Source: Cristatella mucedo (lineage: Eukaryota > Bryozoa > Phylactolaemata > Cristatellidae). Taken from it: DNA of 64,000 nucleotides. The notes beneath the pieces are model-generated. The model had not been told where the DNA came from. It saw only the letters and a list, made by a program, of their open reading frames with translations, and searched no databases. The first letter of the stretch is position 1. Every line of letters starts with the position of its first letter. The stretch spans positions 1,199,001 to 1,263,000 of the forward strand of contig WPIO01000028.1 in the NCBI GenBank assembly GCA_009760855.2, in the 5' to 3' direction. The position numbers and the translations under genes are program-made. Shown here piece after piece: positions 53,101 to 61,648 of the stretch.

Positions 53101-56100
53101 GGAAACGAGTATGGGGAACAGCACAAACATTTGCATGTACACATGTACGATAGCGAAGTTTTATATGAAGTTAAAACTTGAGCTACAAGCGGCTAGAATA
53201 AACATGCGAAATAGCTCTAGATTTTGTGGATACACTTAAAAAGCAGACTATAGTGCAATATGCAATCTAAGTTTCAACTGTATGCACATATTTCTGGTGG
53301 CTTGTTATGGATTTCGGCAATTCTTCTCACCCACTCTACTGGTACCATGGCGAATCCAAAATGTGACGGCATTGTTTAGTGGTGCAGCTGCTGTTCGGCT
53401 TTGAACTGAAACCACGTGGTTGCTGCCAAATGCACCGTGAGGCAAGTATCATCTGCCTCCCAGCATTCACCTTGTAATTTAATAGTTAAAAAGGTAAGCT
53501 GACTTAACAGCCTCATTTGTAAAGGGCAGAAGTGCCTTCACGGCTCTCACCATTGCTTGCAGTGGTCAATAAAAAATCGACCACTGAACGACTCGAACCC
53601 TCGACCCGGGTCGTGAAGAGCAAGCACCTTACTCCTGGGCTAAGACCCTAGGACGTTACAAATGACTCGGCGGCTTTCATGTACGGACGGAACTAGACCA
53701 CAAACACAGCGCTCGTCGCGGTGTTAGTCCCAGCTGCCGACACATGACAAATATCGGCGAAGCTCTGAGACCTGGAATCGCAGCTAGCTACTTCTAGATG
53801 CAGCACCAATACACTCAGGTGTGCCAACAGTGGTGAAATACGGTAGCAACGAAGAGCGACTATAGAAAAAGATAATAAATCAATATCCACAGCATAAAGG
53901 AGTCTAGTCGACACTACCGCATGGTTACAGGCATCCAGTGTCAGCCGGTGCCTGCCACGACTGTCGTACAGCGCTCAAAGCCGCCTCCCGAGTGCCTGAG
54001 CCGTGGTCAGGAGCTCAACTTCTCGAGCTCGACTAAATTTAACACGACGTCTGCTTTTGTGCAGACTGACCGGCGATCATTAAAAAATCGGTTCCTAGTC
54101 CTAACAATTCAGGAACCGCCAATAATAAATATCCCAGCATCGATAATCTAGCTGATCTACCAGACAGCCTGCTCGTTATATCACGAAAGGCTTACGTGGC
54201 TACCGTCTGCTTAAATCCTTCGCTGACGCAAGTCATACTGCTGTTAGGCTGTCTGTTGGAAGACCAGAGAAGACCTGAAGCTCGGCACCCGATTTGCAGT
54301 TAGAAGCGTGCACACGCATTCAGGCAGCTCAGGCAGTGCCGTTAAATGGTCGGTTGTCGATAGGATTCTCGAGAGCTCATTTAATAGAACCCAAGCCTGG
54401 AAAACCCAAGGAAAGCTTCGGGATCTTTGCACAATACATTTCTTGCCTTAAGTCCCACAGCAGACGGCCCAAGTTCGTTCGGTATTTTCAATAGAAAGGA
54501 TGTGTTTGCTAGACCCTGCCTTTAGATGTGAGTTATTAGGCAATGGATAGCAGGACTTGAGTCTCCGACGTCGCGGTATGTTGGTTTGACTCTAGAGGAG
54601 TATAAGACTTACCCTTCTTACCCACACTACGACAACCCTTTGGAGTATTATAGCACCGTACGAGAGTCCGCGTGACAGCACATTTACATTGTCATGTTTT
54701 TACATTTACAATCTAATTCTCACATTTTAATTCAGCATTGAGCAAATCTAATAGAGTGAATTTATTGCTGCCTGTGTTGATGGCAAGTCTAGAATGGCTA
54801 AACATTTGGCAGCACTCAACCAAAATAAATTAAGGTAAGGATGAGTAAGAAGAAGCTAGCAGCCTTTTGTACAAGGTTCTTATGGAACAGGCGTGAAAGC
54901 CCATTGAAAAGGCCTGCTGTTTTCTCCTGAGGGCGGGAGTGTGTCCAGTCGGTTGTATGTCCTAAGGTCATTAGACAGCAGGCGTGGCAGTGCGCTCGCG
55001 GCTGAAGCGAGTTAGTTCTGCAGCCAGCGGATTACTATTGACGAGTTGACTCAACAGCTGTCCTTGACTAAGTGATGATTCAGTGCCCACAAATGTACCT
55101 GAACTTTAGGAAGTGGCTGCTACTGCCGAAGCAGAGCGGTGGCATTCGGAAGAAATCGAGGTGTGGAATTCATCGGTAGTGAATACAAGCATTCAGGTAT
55201 GGTGGAGCTATTTAGCTGGATGCTACGAGGGCTCCAGAAGCATTGCACAGGACCAAGGCTGGGAATTTGTGTACTATCTGAACACTTGTCCGGCTGCTGC
55301 CTCCACTTGAGGCTACTTGCCATTGCCTGGAAGCATTTTCCTGACTGCTAAACCGAGACTGAACTGGGGGCTATTAAACGACAAGAAAAATCGAGTTTCA
55401 TTCTCTCAAGCAAGCAATTGGAGCTTTCGCGACATCATAAACTCTTGGGTGTTCTCCTTGTTCGGACATGCTAGATTTAAGAGCAATTGGAGGCTGCTGC
55501 GATAGGACGGCTGAATCGATTCAAATATCGGTTCGTAGTACTTGCAATTTGCGACTGCTATTGAAATTAAAGCAAAAGGAATGATGGCGAAGCATCTCCA
55601 ACGTGAGAGCCGATTTTTCTGTGGTGGCCAGGTCCCGGACAAAATAGGTGTTACAAATCAAGTATATTCTTCTTGTCTATCTATGTCTTGCTTTCCGGTG
55701 TCCTTTTATCTGCTGACCGTGTAATTTTGCCATTTTGTAGTAGGTAGTAGTGGCAGCGCTGCGTAGTGCTTAAATAATCCGTGCTGGACTGCATGAAAGA
55801 CCACTGCCTCTATTTAGCCTGTAATTCTTACATATGCGTGACCAACACGAGTGTTTCGCGATCCCCAGTGCAGTCTGTATCCGGCAAGCACGACTATACG
55901 TTCGTCCTGCCTCTGCAGGCTGAGCGGCAGGCTCTGATCGAGCGGCTGGAGACAGAACACGCGCAAAAGTTAAAGGAGCTTGAGGATCTTCGACAACGAC
56001 AGGCTGCTAAAAAAGACGAGCAGAAAAAGCGGCTCTCAAGAGTCGGCAAGCAATACAGCACCGACGAGGACGGCTTTGGCGACGAGGATGAAGACGATGC

Positions 56101-58669
56101 CGATGAAGCTCAAACACCACTCAAGAATGACATTCAGCAGCAACGTCGGCCGGCGGCGGCGGCGGCGGGGACCATCCCGAAGCCCCCTACCGCTACGAGG
56201 CAAGCTAGGCCGCCTGATGCTATGACGAAGCCAGCAAAGCAGCACGAAGTGCCTCCACCTGAGAGGGCGAAAAAGACAGTAGCAGCTGCAGTTGAACGTC
56301 AGCCGGCAATTGACGTCATCGTCGACGAGACCGGTGAAGAGATCAGCATGGCACAGTGCCCGGTGTGCGAGCGATCTTTTGCCGAGGATCGATTGCCAAA
56401 ACACATGGCCGTTTGTGAGAAGACAGCCAGCAAGGAGCGAAAAGTATTCGATGCCACGAAGCAGCGCTTGGCTGGCTCAGGAGCAGAAAAGTACATTGGT
56501 CAACCGAAGAGGAGAGACGTGGTAAGGAAAACGTTGTGATCACGCGATATTTTTCCTTGTTAATGCTGTATGCTCGATCGCATAGTTTAGATTGTTCACG
56601 TGTTGGGAGCCAGTGGAGCTTTCATGTCTAATTTTGATTGGTTTGGCATTTTGTGTATCTGGTTACATGTCAGCTAGCATTTGTCTGTTATGTTTGTTCT
56701 GTCTAAACAAGGGAATTTTTATTGAATTCATAAGCATGGACTTGCCAAAAGCAAGCTGTAACAATAGCAATAACAATACATTTGGATAGCACCCTAAGAT
56801 AACTACAGCTCTTTCTAGGCACTTGGCAGTAGCACGGAAGCTTTGTCGCATCTGCGATTGTATTAATTTTTTTAGCATTCAGCTCTTTTGTGATTCCAAT
56901 GCATAGCATCCTAAAATATGGTGCTGGCATATCAAGGAAAGAGGCTAGAGCTGCTGCATCTGCAGGGATCTTTTATGCAGGTCAGGCTTTCATAGCTTCC
57001 AAAGGCTTTTCCCCTGTTAAATCGGAACGATGTTAACCCAGCCTAATCGCCCTATTTTATTTTATTCCCAAGTAATGGCCACATTACAGGTACACGTAGC
57101 ACGCAGGGAGTATCAGAATGTGCTTATATTGTTACCTGTTTGTTTGCATTAACACATTCACGTTTGTCGATCTATTTGCAAGAAGCCTGCTTGTTTGCTG
57201 TCCCTCAGGCAATCACTACCGTCCACGGGAGTAAATAATAAGAATGATAATATGAAATAGGTCGTTTTTATAGCGCCCTAAGAGAGTCGAATCTCTATCA
57301 AGAAACTTTACAACTCTGTAAGTGAAGCGACAGCTAAGAGTGATTATGAGCAAGGTGTCGCGCTTAGACAAGCATTCAAGAGCACTCAAGTATCACGCTT
57401 AGACGAGCATGCGAAAGTACGCAAGAAGGCGCTCATGGCCGCTGTTTAGAACGACATCTGATTAGTATCGTCCTCTGAATCATGTACAGGTAAGCACTCA
57501 AGGCACACAAGAACAAATACCATTCACTGGGGTGCTATAGAAAAGCCTACTGCTGTTGCCCTTTATCGCATCGTGTACACTTTCACAACAGCACAGCCAG
57601 CACTCAATAGACAATGCGCATGGACGGAGCGAATGCTCCGAACAACTGGCTCAGGCTTTTCAGCTTCTTTTCAAAAGACGTTAAGCCAGGGATTAAGTTA
57701 TATCGTTCGGAGTGAGTTCTAGGCTTTGAGAGCATAGCAGTTGAAGTCATGGTCTCCAAAGGATTTAAAATTAGGGGAGACGCATCAATCGACCAGAGTC
57801 AGTAGAGTAGGTTTTTAGATAGGAAGCCTGGTATGAAATTAGTTTAGACAGGTAGTCCGGAGCAGGAGAGTGGAGGGACCTAAAGGTGAGCGGCAAAATC
57901 TTTAATGTCGATACGCTTCTTACTGGAGAGCCACTGCAGATTAGTGAGAAGTGGTATACTGTGGCAGTTTAGATGCTTTCGACAGAAAACCTAGCTGCCG
58001 ACTTTTACATTGACTGTAAGTATCTTATTGCACAGGCAGGAAGACGCACAAGTAGCTAGTTACAGAAGTCTGGTTGGGATGTCATGAATGTGTGGATCCC
58101 ATTGGCTTTTCTGCACTTATCTTTGGCTTCAGAATGACAAGTTTCGTTCATGCGCTTATCAACCTGATCTAGATTTTGTGAGTGCTTGCTTCAAGATTTA
58201 GGATAGCCGTGATGGCACACTAGGTAATGCAGTTGTTTTTATTATCTCGGTTCCGAGGTCGTGGGTTCGATTCCTGCGGTGGGCGATCCATTATCGCCAC
58301 TGCAAGCAGTGGTGATAGCCGTAAAGGCTCTTCTGTCGCTATACAAAAAGAGGCTGTTCAATCAGCCTCAGGATTTATTTATTTTTTTATTATTTTACTC
58401 TGCACTTACAGAGCAACCGGCCAAAGAAAGATTGGCGAAAGCAGCACGAAGAGTTCATCAACAACATCCGGTATGCCAAACGAGTTACAGAGCTGGAGAA
58501 GGCAGGAGGAGATCTGTCGTCCTTAACGCCGCCGCCGCCCACTCAGCATCCGGATTACGTTCAATGTAAATTCTGCGGGCGGTCTTTCGATCCTGATGTA
58601 GCGGCTCGTCACGTACCGAAATGCAAAGATATAAAAAATCGGCCTGCTGGGCTTCAGCGTCGGAAGTGA
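37034..58669 (+). CDS. ZC2HC1: C2HC zinc finger protein, ZC2HC1 family (six coding exons)
   Basis: Exons 37034-37244, 38103-38425, 40843-40984, 44279-44346, 55919-56521 and 58412-58669 join with matching phases (1,0,1,0,0) into 534 residues. Order: N-terminal helix (LLQADYQQKLLKEKEEKL), a polar middle, an acidic patch, a charged coiled coil (AERQALIERLETEHAQKLKEL), then two C2HC fingers. Finger 1 is C395-C398-H410-C414 and finger 2 is C501-C504-H516-C520, both C-x2-C-x11-H-x3-C. Between them WRKQHEEFINNIRYAK is the typical linker. The family is established by these fingers, linker and spacing. The long N-terminus before the fingers is most like the C paralogue. Molecular function is poorly known in the family. 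The third and fourth exons are the least certain. Confidence 0.85.
37435..37667 (+). mobile_element. L2-like LINE 3' UTR and tail, plus
   Basis: GTGCATGCTGCCACTAACCAC and GACCCTGTGCATGTCACCC subrepeats, then CCTTTGCAGCAAATGTGAAGC, AGAAAGAGATTGAGTTCTCTGAGGG-type tail, and ATT repeats. Lies in intron 1 of the ZC2HC1-like gene. Confidence 0.85.
38103..38425 (+). CDS. ZC2HC1: ZC2HC1-like exon 2
   Basis: Acceptor ATCATTAAAG (weak pyrimidine tract), then 107 full codons after the split glycine. Encodes a polar region with RRAEQLPFSAGSSHGEQR and LPNPRTGGSINP. Donor CCCG|GTAAGT, phase 0. Confidence 0.7.
39240..39665 (-). mobile_element. L2-like LINE 3' end, minus
   Basis: The minus strand encodes the end of the reverse transcriptase (around MTGVTTSPDLTAFKKKLKC), then the 3' UTR with GCATGCACAG/GGTTAGTGG subrepeats and the tail near 39245-39290. 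The AxWNSL block is at about 39545-39570. Confidence 0.85.
39737..39812 (+). repeat. (GA)n microsatellite
   Basis: GAGAGATAGACAGACAGAGAGTG lead-in, then about 22 GA units with one AAA interruption. Confidence 0.95.
40080..40490 (-). mobile_element. LINE-like family 2 fragment, minus (best copy)
   Basis: The minus strand reads a VPFLRLKTVGDRSLALQVLD block, then after a frameshift an LWNSLP-like segment. This is the usual RSF-x-x-AGPRLWNSLP end of CR1-like reverse transcriptases. Downstream are DMKSVGYQIRTES, LGCEFTIQNSP and YGFVELQMK, which recur in the plus copies at 47.2 and 48.1 kb. Confidence 0.65.
40843..40984 (+). CDS. ZC2HC1: ZC2HC1-like exon 3
   Basis: Acceptor CTTTTGTTAATTGCATGAG gives phase 0 from exon 2. 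Encodes STVPSKTTEWRRHHDK and a helical VEMLVMEAKCQKEVLLQQLK, in keeping with the coiled coil that follows. Donor AAAAG|GTAAGA, phase 1. A second frame is also open through the exon but does not fit exon 2. Confidence 0.6.
41010..41166 (+). mobile_element. L2-like 3' tail with long (ATT)n
   Basis: CCCTTTGCAGCAAATGTAAAGTGCCTAG...CTGAGGGCGCTTTATCAAGTG and about 14 ATT units. Starts only about 25 bases after the exon 3 donor. Confidence 0.85.
41170..44200. other. Intron 3, mostly unassigned
   Basis: TATC/TGTC low-complexity sequence near 42525-42605. No additional exon passes both splice-signal and phase tests. An open frame on the minus strand at 43827-44159 has no recognisable domain. Confidence 0.35.
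44279..44346 (+). CDS. ZC2HC1: ZC2HC1-like exon 4 (68 nt)
   Basis: Acceptor GTGTCGGCAG and donor GAGGAG|GTACAG. Phase 1 in, phase 0 out, so it alone makes exons 3 and 5 compatible. Encodes NHASHRADRYGEEEEDSVDDEE. The acceptor has a poor pyrimidine tract; upstream AG sites at 44206 and 44224 are alternatives but give another phase. Confidence 0.5.
44378..44390 (+). repeat. Homopolymer G13
   Basis: Thirteen G, 31 bases after the exon 4 donor. Intronic G runs near 5' splice sites can act as splicing enhancers. Confidence 0.9.
45776..45986 (+). mobile_element. L2-like LINE 3' UTR and tail, plus
   Basis: Two subrepeats TGACACTGTGCATGTTACCACTAACCAT-like, then TTTACAGCATTTTTAAAGTTCCTAAAAAGAG...CAGAGGGCACTATAC and ATT repeats. 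Confidence 0.8.
46140..46400 (+). mobile_element. LINE reverse-transcriptase remnant
   Basis: About 46250-46325 reads LVHVIHAFTGICRLDYCDSF, matching the SRLDYCNSLL region. A weaker LQILHIYVHPRL follows. Confidence 0.5.
47155..47480 (+). mobile_element. LINE-like family 2 fragment, plus
   Basis: TTCCATTCTTTTGCTTAAAGTCTGGTGGTGACAGAAGC, GTGGAACTCACTTCC, and GGCTTTGTAGAGTTGCAGATGG match the reverse complement of 40080-40490 in order. Confidence 0.65.
48095..48265 (+). mobile_element. LINE-like family 2 3' fragment, plus
   Basis: Encodes MKWVGYRMRTESRLGCQC, the best match to the 40 kb copy, then TTGTGGAGTTGCAGATGG. 5'-truncated. Confidence 0.65.
49629..49807 (+). mobile_element. SINE family 1, slightly 5'-truncated
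   Basis: CTAGGTGATGGCGGTTGC, B box GAGTTCGATTCC, CACTGCAAGCGGTGGTGATAGCC, TATACAAAAAGAGGCTGTTTAATCAGCTAGGATA and ATTT repeats. Confidence 0.9.
50363..50750 (-). mobile_element. L2-like LINE 3' end, minus
   Basis: (ATA)n at 50365, AAAGTGCCCTCAGAGAAATCAATCTC, a local duplication of AAATTTACATTTGCTGCAAAGG, three TGGTTAGTGG/GCATGC subrepeats, then GAGTGAGTTTCAGGCTTTGGGAGCA. Best example of the 3' UTR subrepeats. Confidence 0.9.
50806..51187. other. Unassigned sequence open on both strands
   Basis: Plus 50846-51187 (113 codons) and minus 50806-51117 (103 codons) are both open. Neither has a recognisable domain. Ends near a G11 run (51136-51146). Confidence 0.2.
51980..52430 (-). mobile_element. 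LINE fragment, linker region upstream of the reverse transcriptase (probable)
   Basis: Minus-strand 52336-52118 reads KQIYKTVSHYLYINCLAQEF and SDFFVEKLPQLKQVF. This resembles the LANxFNDFFVxKIxxIR segment between endonuclease and reverse transcriptase in CR1/L2-like elements. TTGCACAGGCAGGAAGACC nearby (52370) also occurs in the LINE at 58.03 kb. Confidence 0.45.
52520..53325 (+). repeat. Diverged tandem repeat, four units
   Basis: A TAGTGTAAT-(N)-CAATCAAAA-TGGAGCTT-like core recurs near 52652, 52818, 52978 and 53248. Each core is followed by a TGGTGGATTATGG-like block and then an ATTGCAG/GCCCATTGC-like block. Spacings are about 165, 160 and 270. Old and diverged. Confidence 0.6.
53490..53650 (-). 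mobile_element. SINE family 1, minus, near full length
   Basis: CTGACTTAACAGCCTCATTTGTAAAGGGCAGAAGTGCC, ACCATTGCTTGCAGTGG, the diverged B box GACTCGAACCC and head ACCTTACTCCTGGGCTAAG. Confidence 0.85.
53652..54165 (+). repeat. Dispersed repeat R3, copy 5
   Basis: Starts GTTACAAATG immediately after the minus SINE head, as copy 4 does. Carries GAACTAGACCACAAACACAGCGCTCGT, GGCGAAGCTCTGAGACC, ATCAATATCCACAGCATAAAG, CAATTCAGGAACCGCC and GATAATCTAGCTGAT. The open frame 53921-54151 is within it. Confidence 0.7.
54166..55918. other. End of intron 4, unassigned
   Basis: No repeat family recognised. A short in-frame segment at 55110-55160 has splice-like borders (CTTTAG, GAG|GTGTGG) but its phase does not fit between exons 4 and 5 better than direct joining. 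Confidence 0.3.
55919..56521 (+). CDS. ZC2HC1: ZC2HC1-like exon 5 (coiled coil and first zinc finger)
   Basis: Acceptor GTCCTGCCTCTGCAG is strong; donor GACGTG|GTAAGG; phase 0 at both ends. Encodes the charged coiled coil, a Pro/Ala/Gln-rich low-complexity segment with a GCG repeat (56154-56167), then the finger CPVCERSFAEDRLPKHMAVC. Followed by FDATKQRL, typical of the segment after finger 1 in this family. Confidence 0.92.
56760..56855 (-). mobile_element. L2-like 3' tail, minus
   Basis: ATAGCACCCTAAGATAACTACAGCTCTTTCTAGGCACTTGGC and GGAAGC. Confidence 0.7.
57228..58160 (-). mobile_element. L2/CR1-type LINE, 5'-truncated, minus
   Basis: On the minus strand, near 58085-58045, MTSQPDFCN corresponds to VTSRLDYCN. 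Near 57965-57895 IPLLTNLQWLSSKKRIDIKD corresponds to the ITPLLxxLHWLPVKKRIDFK block. The antisense AxNSL block is near 57715-57740. The tail TTTTTATAGCGCCCTAAGAGAG ends near 57260. Several stops. Confidence 0.8.
58205..58396 (+). mobile_element. SINE family 1, full length, adjacent to the last zinc-finger exon
   Basis: CGTGATGGCACACTAGGTAATGC head, B box GGTTCGATTCC at about 58263-58273, full body, and ATTT/T-rich tail to 58396. Its tail lies about 15 bases from the acceptor of exon 6. Confidence 0.92.
58412..58669 (+). CDS. ZC2HC1: ZC2HC1-like exon 6 (linker and second zinc finger, stop)
   Basis: Acceptor TTTTACTCTGCACTTACAG, phase 0. Encodes the WRKQHEEFI linker, a Pro run (SLTPPPPTQHPDY), finger 2 (CKFCGRSFDPDVAARHVPKC) and a short basic end to TGA. 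Confidence 0.92.
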   Translation, partial: SNRPKKDWRKQHEEFINNIRYAKRVTELEKAGGDLSSLTPPPPTQHPDYVQCKFCGRSFDPDVAARHVPKCKDIKNRPAGLQRRK

Positions 58670-59089
58670 CTGCCTGGACGAAACCAAAGCTATTTCCGAA
58701 TAGCCAACTAGCACCACCTGGTAGCTCTGACTCACAAGGAACTGCCATCTGGCTGAGCTATGCCAAAATTTAAGGTCCAAGCAGTTGATGTCCAACTAAT
58801 GCCATGCAGCGATTGTGGAAAGCCATGAGCAGCGTCAGACTGTACCCAAGTAATATCGCCTTGTAGACCATCAGTCTTGGCTTGAATCGGTCAAGGTCTA
58901 CTGATCTGCGTTGCCGTTTCTCTTTCGTTGCATTTTAGTATTGACATCATTCTAGTCAACACTTAGCTTGCCAGCAGAAGGTGACGAAGTAATGTTGAAA
59001 GCAGAATCATACTCAAAGCAGGTCAAATTAATGTTTCCACCCAATTGTTCGCCAAATATAAGTTCTATTCAGAGCCGCGTTTTACCTTA

Positions 59090-59095
59090 TTAAAT
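59090..59095 (+). terminator. Weak candidate polyadenylation signal ATTAAA
   Basis: ATTAAA about 420 bases after the ZC2HC1-like stop. No AATAAA was seen between. Position approximate to a base or two. Confidence 0.2.
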
Positions 59096-59689
59096 GTAAT
59101 GATATGTTACTTATCGTGCCAGTTAATGCATTTCAGTACGTTTGTTGTATAAAGACGATAAGATGTAAACTTGACCCCTATGCCGCTTAGCTCCTTCATA
59201 CCGTAGCTAGCTAAACTGTTGCACTAATTTCAAACTTTTCGTGCCCGCAAACCCTTTCAGGACAGTCGAATGTTTCATTCTTTCGCTTAAAGCTATTGGT
59301 GACAGAGGCTAAGCAGGTTCGATTGAGGCATGGCGTAAGTGAAAGGTCTCAACCGGATGCTAAGAATGGCCAGCAGATTGACATCAAGACGGTAGCAAAT
59401 CCTAAAACCGAAAAATGTCAAGGGCGAGAGCTCTGCTGATCAGCCCAGCATATCCGATTGATAGGTGCTTTTACAGCTGCCATTCCTTTCGCGAATATGA
59501 AATTAATCAAGCACTCGATAGCGCTTGAAGAGGGTTGCCGAACTCGAATGTGCTGTTCACGCTAATGCACGCACGCATCCTTGTTGGTGACTGCACAAGG
59601 CTACGAGGACTGACTGACTGCTGACCTCGGGCGGCGGGAAGATTTAGGGATTTAGAGACAGCAGAAGCTAAAGAAGAGCGCAGTATAGT

Positions 59690-59935
59690 CAGTCCCAGCA
59701 AAGGAAGTGTCAAGGTTGCGCACGGGGAATCGCTGATATGGCTGTCCTTAAAGCAGGAACTATAAGAGCCTGCGCTCCACAGGTTCGATAAAAGCCCTCT
59801 TTGTATATTTTTTTTTGAGTTATGAGCTCGAAACCTGTGATATCCAGGGGGCCTGCAGTAGCCGAGGAAGAAAACTACAGTTTCTATTGTATCAGAGGCA
59901 CGTGCCTTCTGCACAACTAAGGCTCGTCAAAATAG
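59690..59935 (-). mobile_element. Possible LINE endonuclease remnant
   Basis: Minus-strand segment PPGYHRFRAHNSKK followed by RGLLSNL resembles the PPGYxFxHxPR...RGGGVxxL block of CR1-like endonucleases. Only this block supports it. Confidence 0.35.
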
Positions 59936-60640
59936 CCAATTCCACTGAAGTCTAAGGAAAGTACAAATGGAATTACTATTGCCTCAGTACTGCCAGGCCT
60001 GGAGAGGATCTGTGGCTAATAGAGCCACCAAGAGCATGGGCTGGCGCAGCATTGGACACACAGATCGCATTCCGGAAGTTGTTACTGTAGAGACTTAAGT
60101 TTTATCGATATTACGAGTGCAACTGTAGATGGCAAAATAGACCAATATTTTCCCTTAAACACCAGTTTCTCAAGAATTCTTCGAAAAGCAGAAATTTGGA
60201 TTTCTAAAACCTGGAGGCAACTGACCAGCCAGCATCAAAGTCTTGCTTTGTCTACACACTCAGTAGTGTTCACTGAGCTTACCTGTATATGTTTTGGTTG
60301 CAGAAAACCCGGTGACAATCAACGGTGAGAGTTTTACCAGAAGCAAGGTATTATTGTACAAGCGATGGCCTCTCGGTCAAGCGGTGTGCTTCGTCTGTAA
60401 TCTTTATTTTCAGCATTCTTAACTACCTTACCACCCAGTAAAGAGGCGATTTCACCTTGTGACCCGCAAAAGAAAGACAGAATTACGAATGCAAGCACGA
60501 CAGGTGTCAGTTACTTAAATAATTTCTTTAAAGTTTCCTTATATCTAACAGCGCATTCGTCGGGATTTTTAATTTCCAAGACCTACACTTATGAACATTG
60601 AGCACCTTACTACACAATATTACTAATTATTAAAATACAA
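59936..60640. other. No supported feature
   Basis: AT-richer sequence without recognised repeat or exon. Confidence 0.35.
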
Positions 60641-60930
60641 TCATTTTTATAGCACTTTTAGAAAACTTAATTTCTTTGTTGGCACTATACGCAGCGTACG
60701 CTGGAAAGGAAGCATGTTAGTTGATTGGCGACAGTAACATGTGAGGCACACATTAAAAAGTGATTCAGTTGGACTAGCAAGCGCCGTGGCGAGTAGGTAG
60801 GTTTTTAGTTTCGCCTTAAATGCTTCGCCGGGATGTCGTAATGCCGTTACGTAGAGAGCTCCAAGCTTTAGGCACACGGGAGCTGACGACAGATCTCCGA
60901 AAGATTTGAGCGTAGAATTAAAGACGCTGA
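60641..60930 (-). mobile_element. L2-like LINE 3' end, minus
   Basis: The minus strand reads LGALYVTALRHPGEAFKAKL then KTYLL, the C-terminal end of the reverse transcriptase. The 3' UTR and the tail ATTTTTATAGCACTTTTAGAAAACTTAATTTC follow. Confidence 0.8.
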
Positions 60931-61079
60931 GAAGTTCGATGCACTTACTTTCCTACCTCACCATGCAAGTGAGAGACTCTCCAATGAAAAAAGCCGCCCA
61001 CTTGGTGCGCCACGGAGCGGCTGAGAGTACCGCAGGTGAGTGTTCCAAATGCACTGCAGGGACTTCTTCAATAATTAAT

Positions 61080-61605
61080 CCTTAGGCCGAAAACACAGCG
61101 CTGTGTAACGTTACTAGTCATTGGGAGAAGCTAGTGACTACAGCTAGCCATTCGCAGAGGTTGTTTCGATGCGAGCAGTTACGTATTTCGACAGTAGCTG
61201 AGCGCGACAGCAATAAATAGTGAATTCGCATCTTAATATAAAAAGTCCAAATCGTTAGCATAGGAGAATGTACTCCGCGGCCACTGAGGGCTAGACATGT
61301 CCAGCATAAGCCGTATGTATACGAATCCTGTAGTTGAGCGATCTTTTATTACTAACTGCCAGCGGTGTTGATAGCCGATAAGGCTTTATCGCCGCTATAC
61401 AAATGAGGCTGTTAAATCAACTAAGATTTATTTTAAGATTTTTTTCGAAAGCTCAAAGCACAACTGAAAAACTATTACATGGGGTGGGGATTTCTGCATG
61501 ACGCCTAACCATAAAATTACGTAGCCACTTCCTAATCATTTTAATTTAGGATCCGCGACCATAAGCAGTCACAATCTAGCAGAAGCAGCATGCCGATGGT
61601 TAAAG
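61080..61605 (+). repeat. Dispersed repeat R3, copy 6, interrupted by a SINE
   Basis: GGCCGAAAACACAGCGCTGTGTAACG, CAGTAGCTGAGCGCGACAGCAAT, CATCTTAATATAAAAAGTCC (TATA-like) and AGCATAGGAGAATG precede the SINE. CTCAAAGCACAACTG-AAAACTATTACATGGGG and CACAATCTAGCAGAAGCAGCA follow it. Confidence 0.65.
61318..61446 (+). mobile_element. SINE family 1, diverged, head missing
   Basis: B-box remnant ACGAATCCTGTAG, TGAGCGATCTTTTA, GCCAGCGGTGTTGATAGCC, GCTATACAAATGAGGCTGTTAAATCAACTAAGATTTA. Sits inside R3 copy 6. Confidence 0.75.
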
Positions 61606-61648
61606 GGTACGTTTATTGGCCATGCTTCTCCTAGAATAAAGTCTAGCT

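Noticed and set aside
55110-55160. A 51-nt exon candidate before ZC2HC1-like exon 5
   Set aside because: Phase 0 on both sides is allowed, but the donor GAG|GTGTGG is weak and nothing requires the exon.
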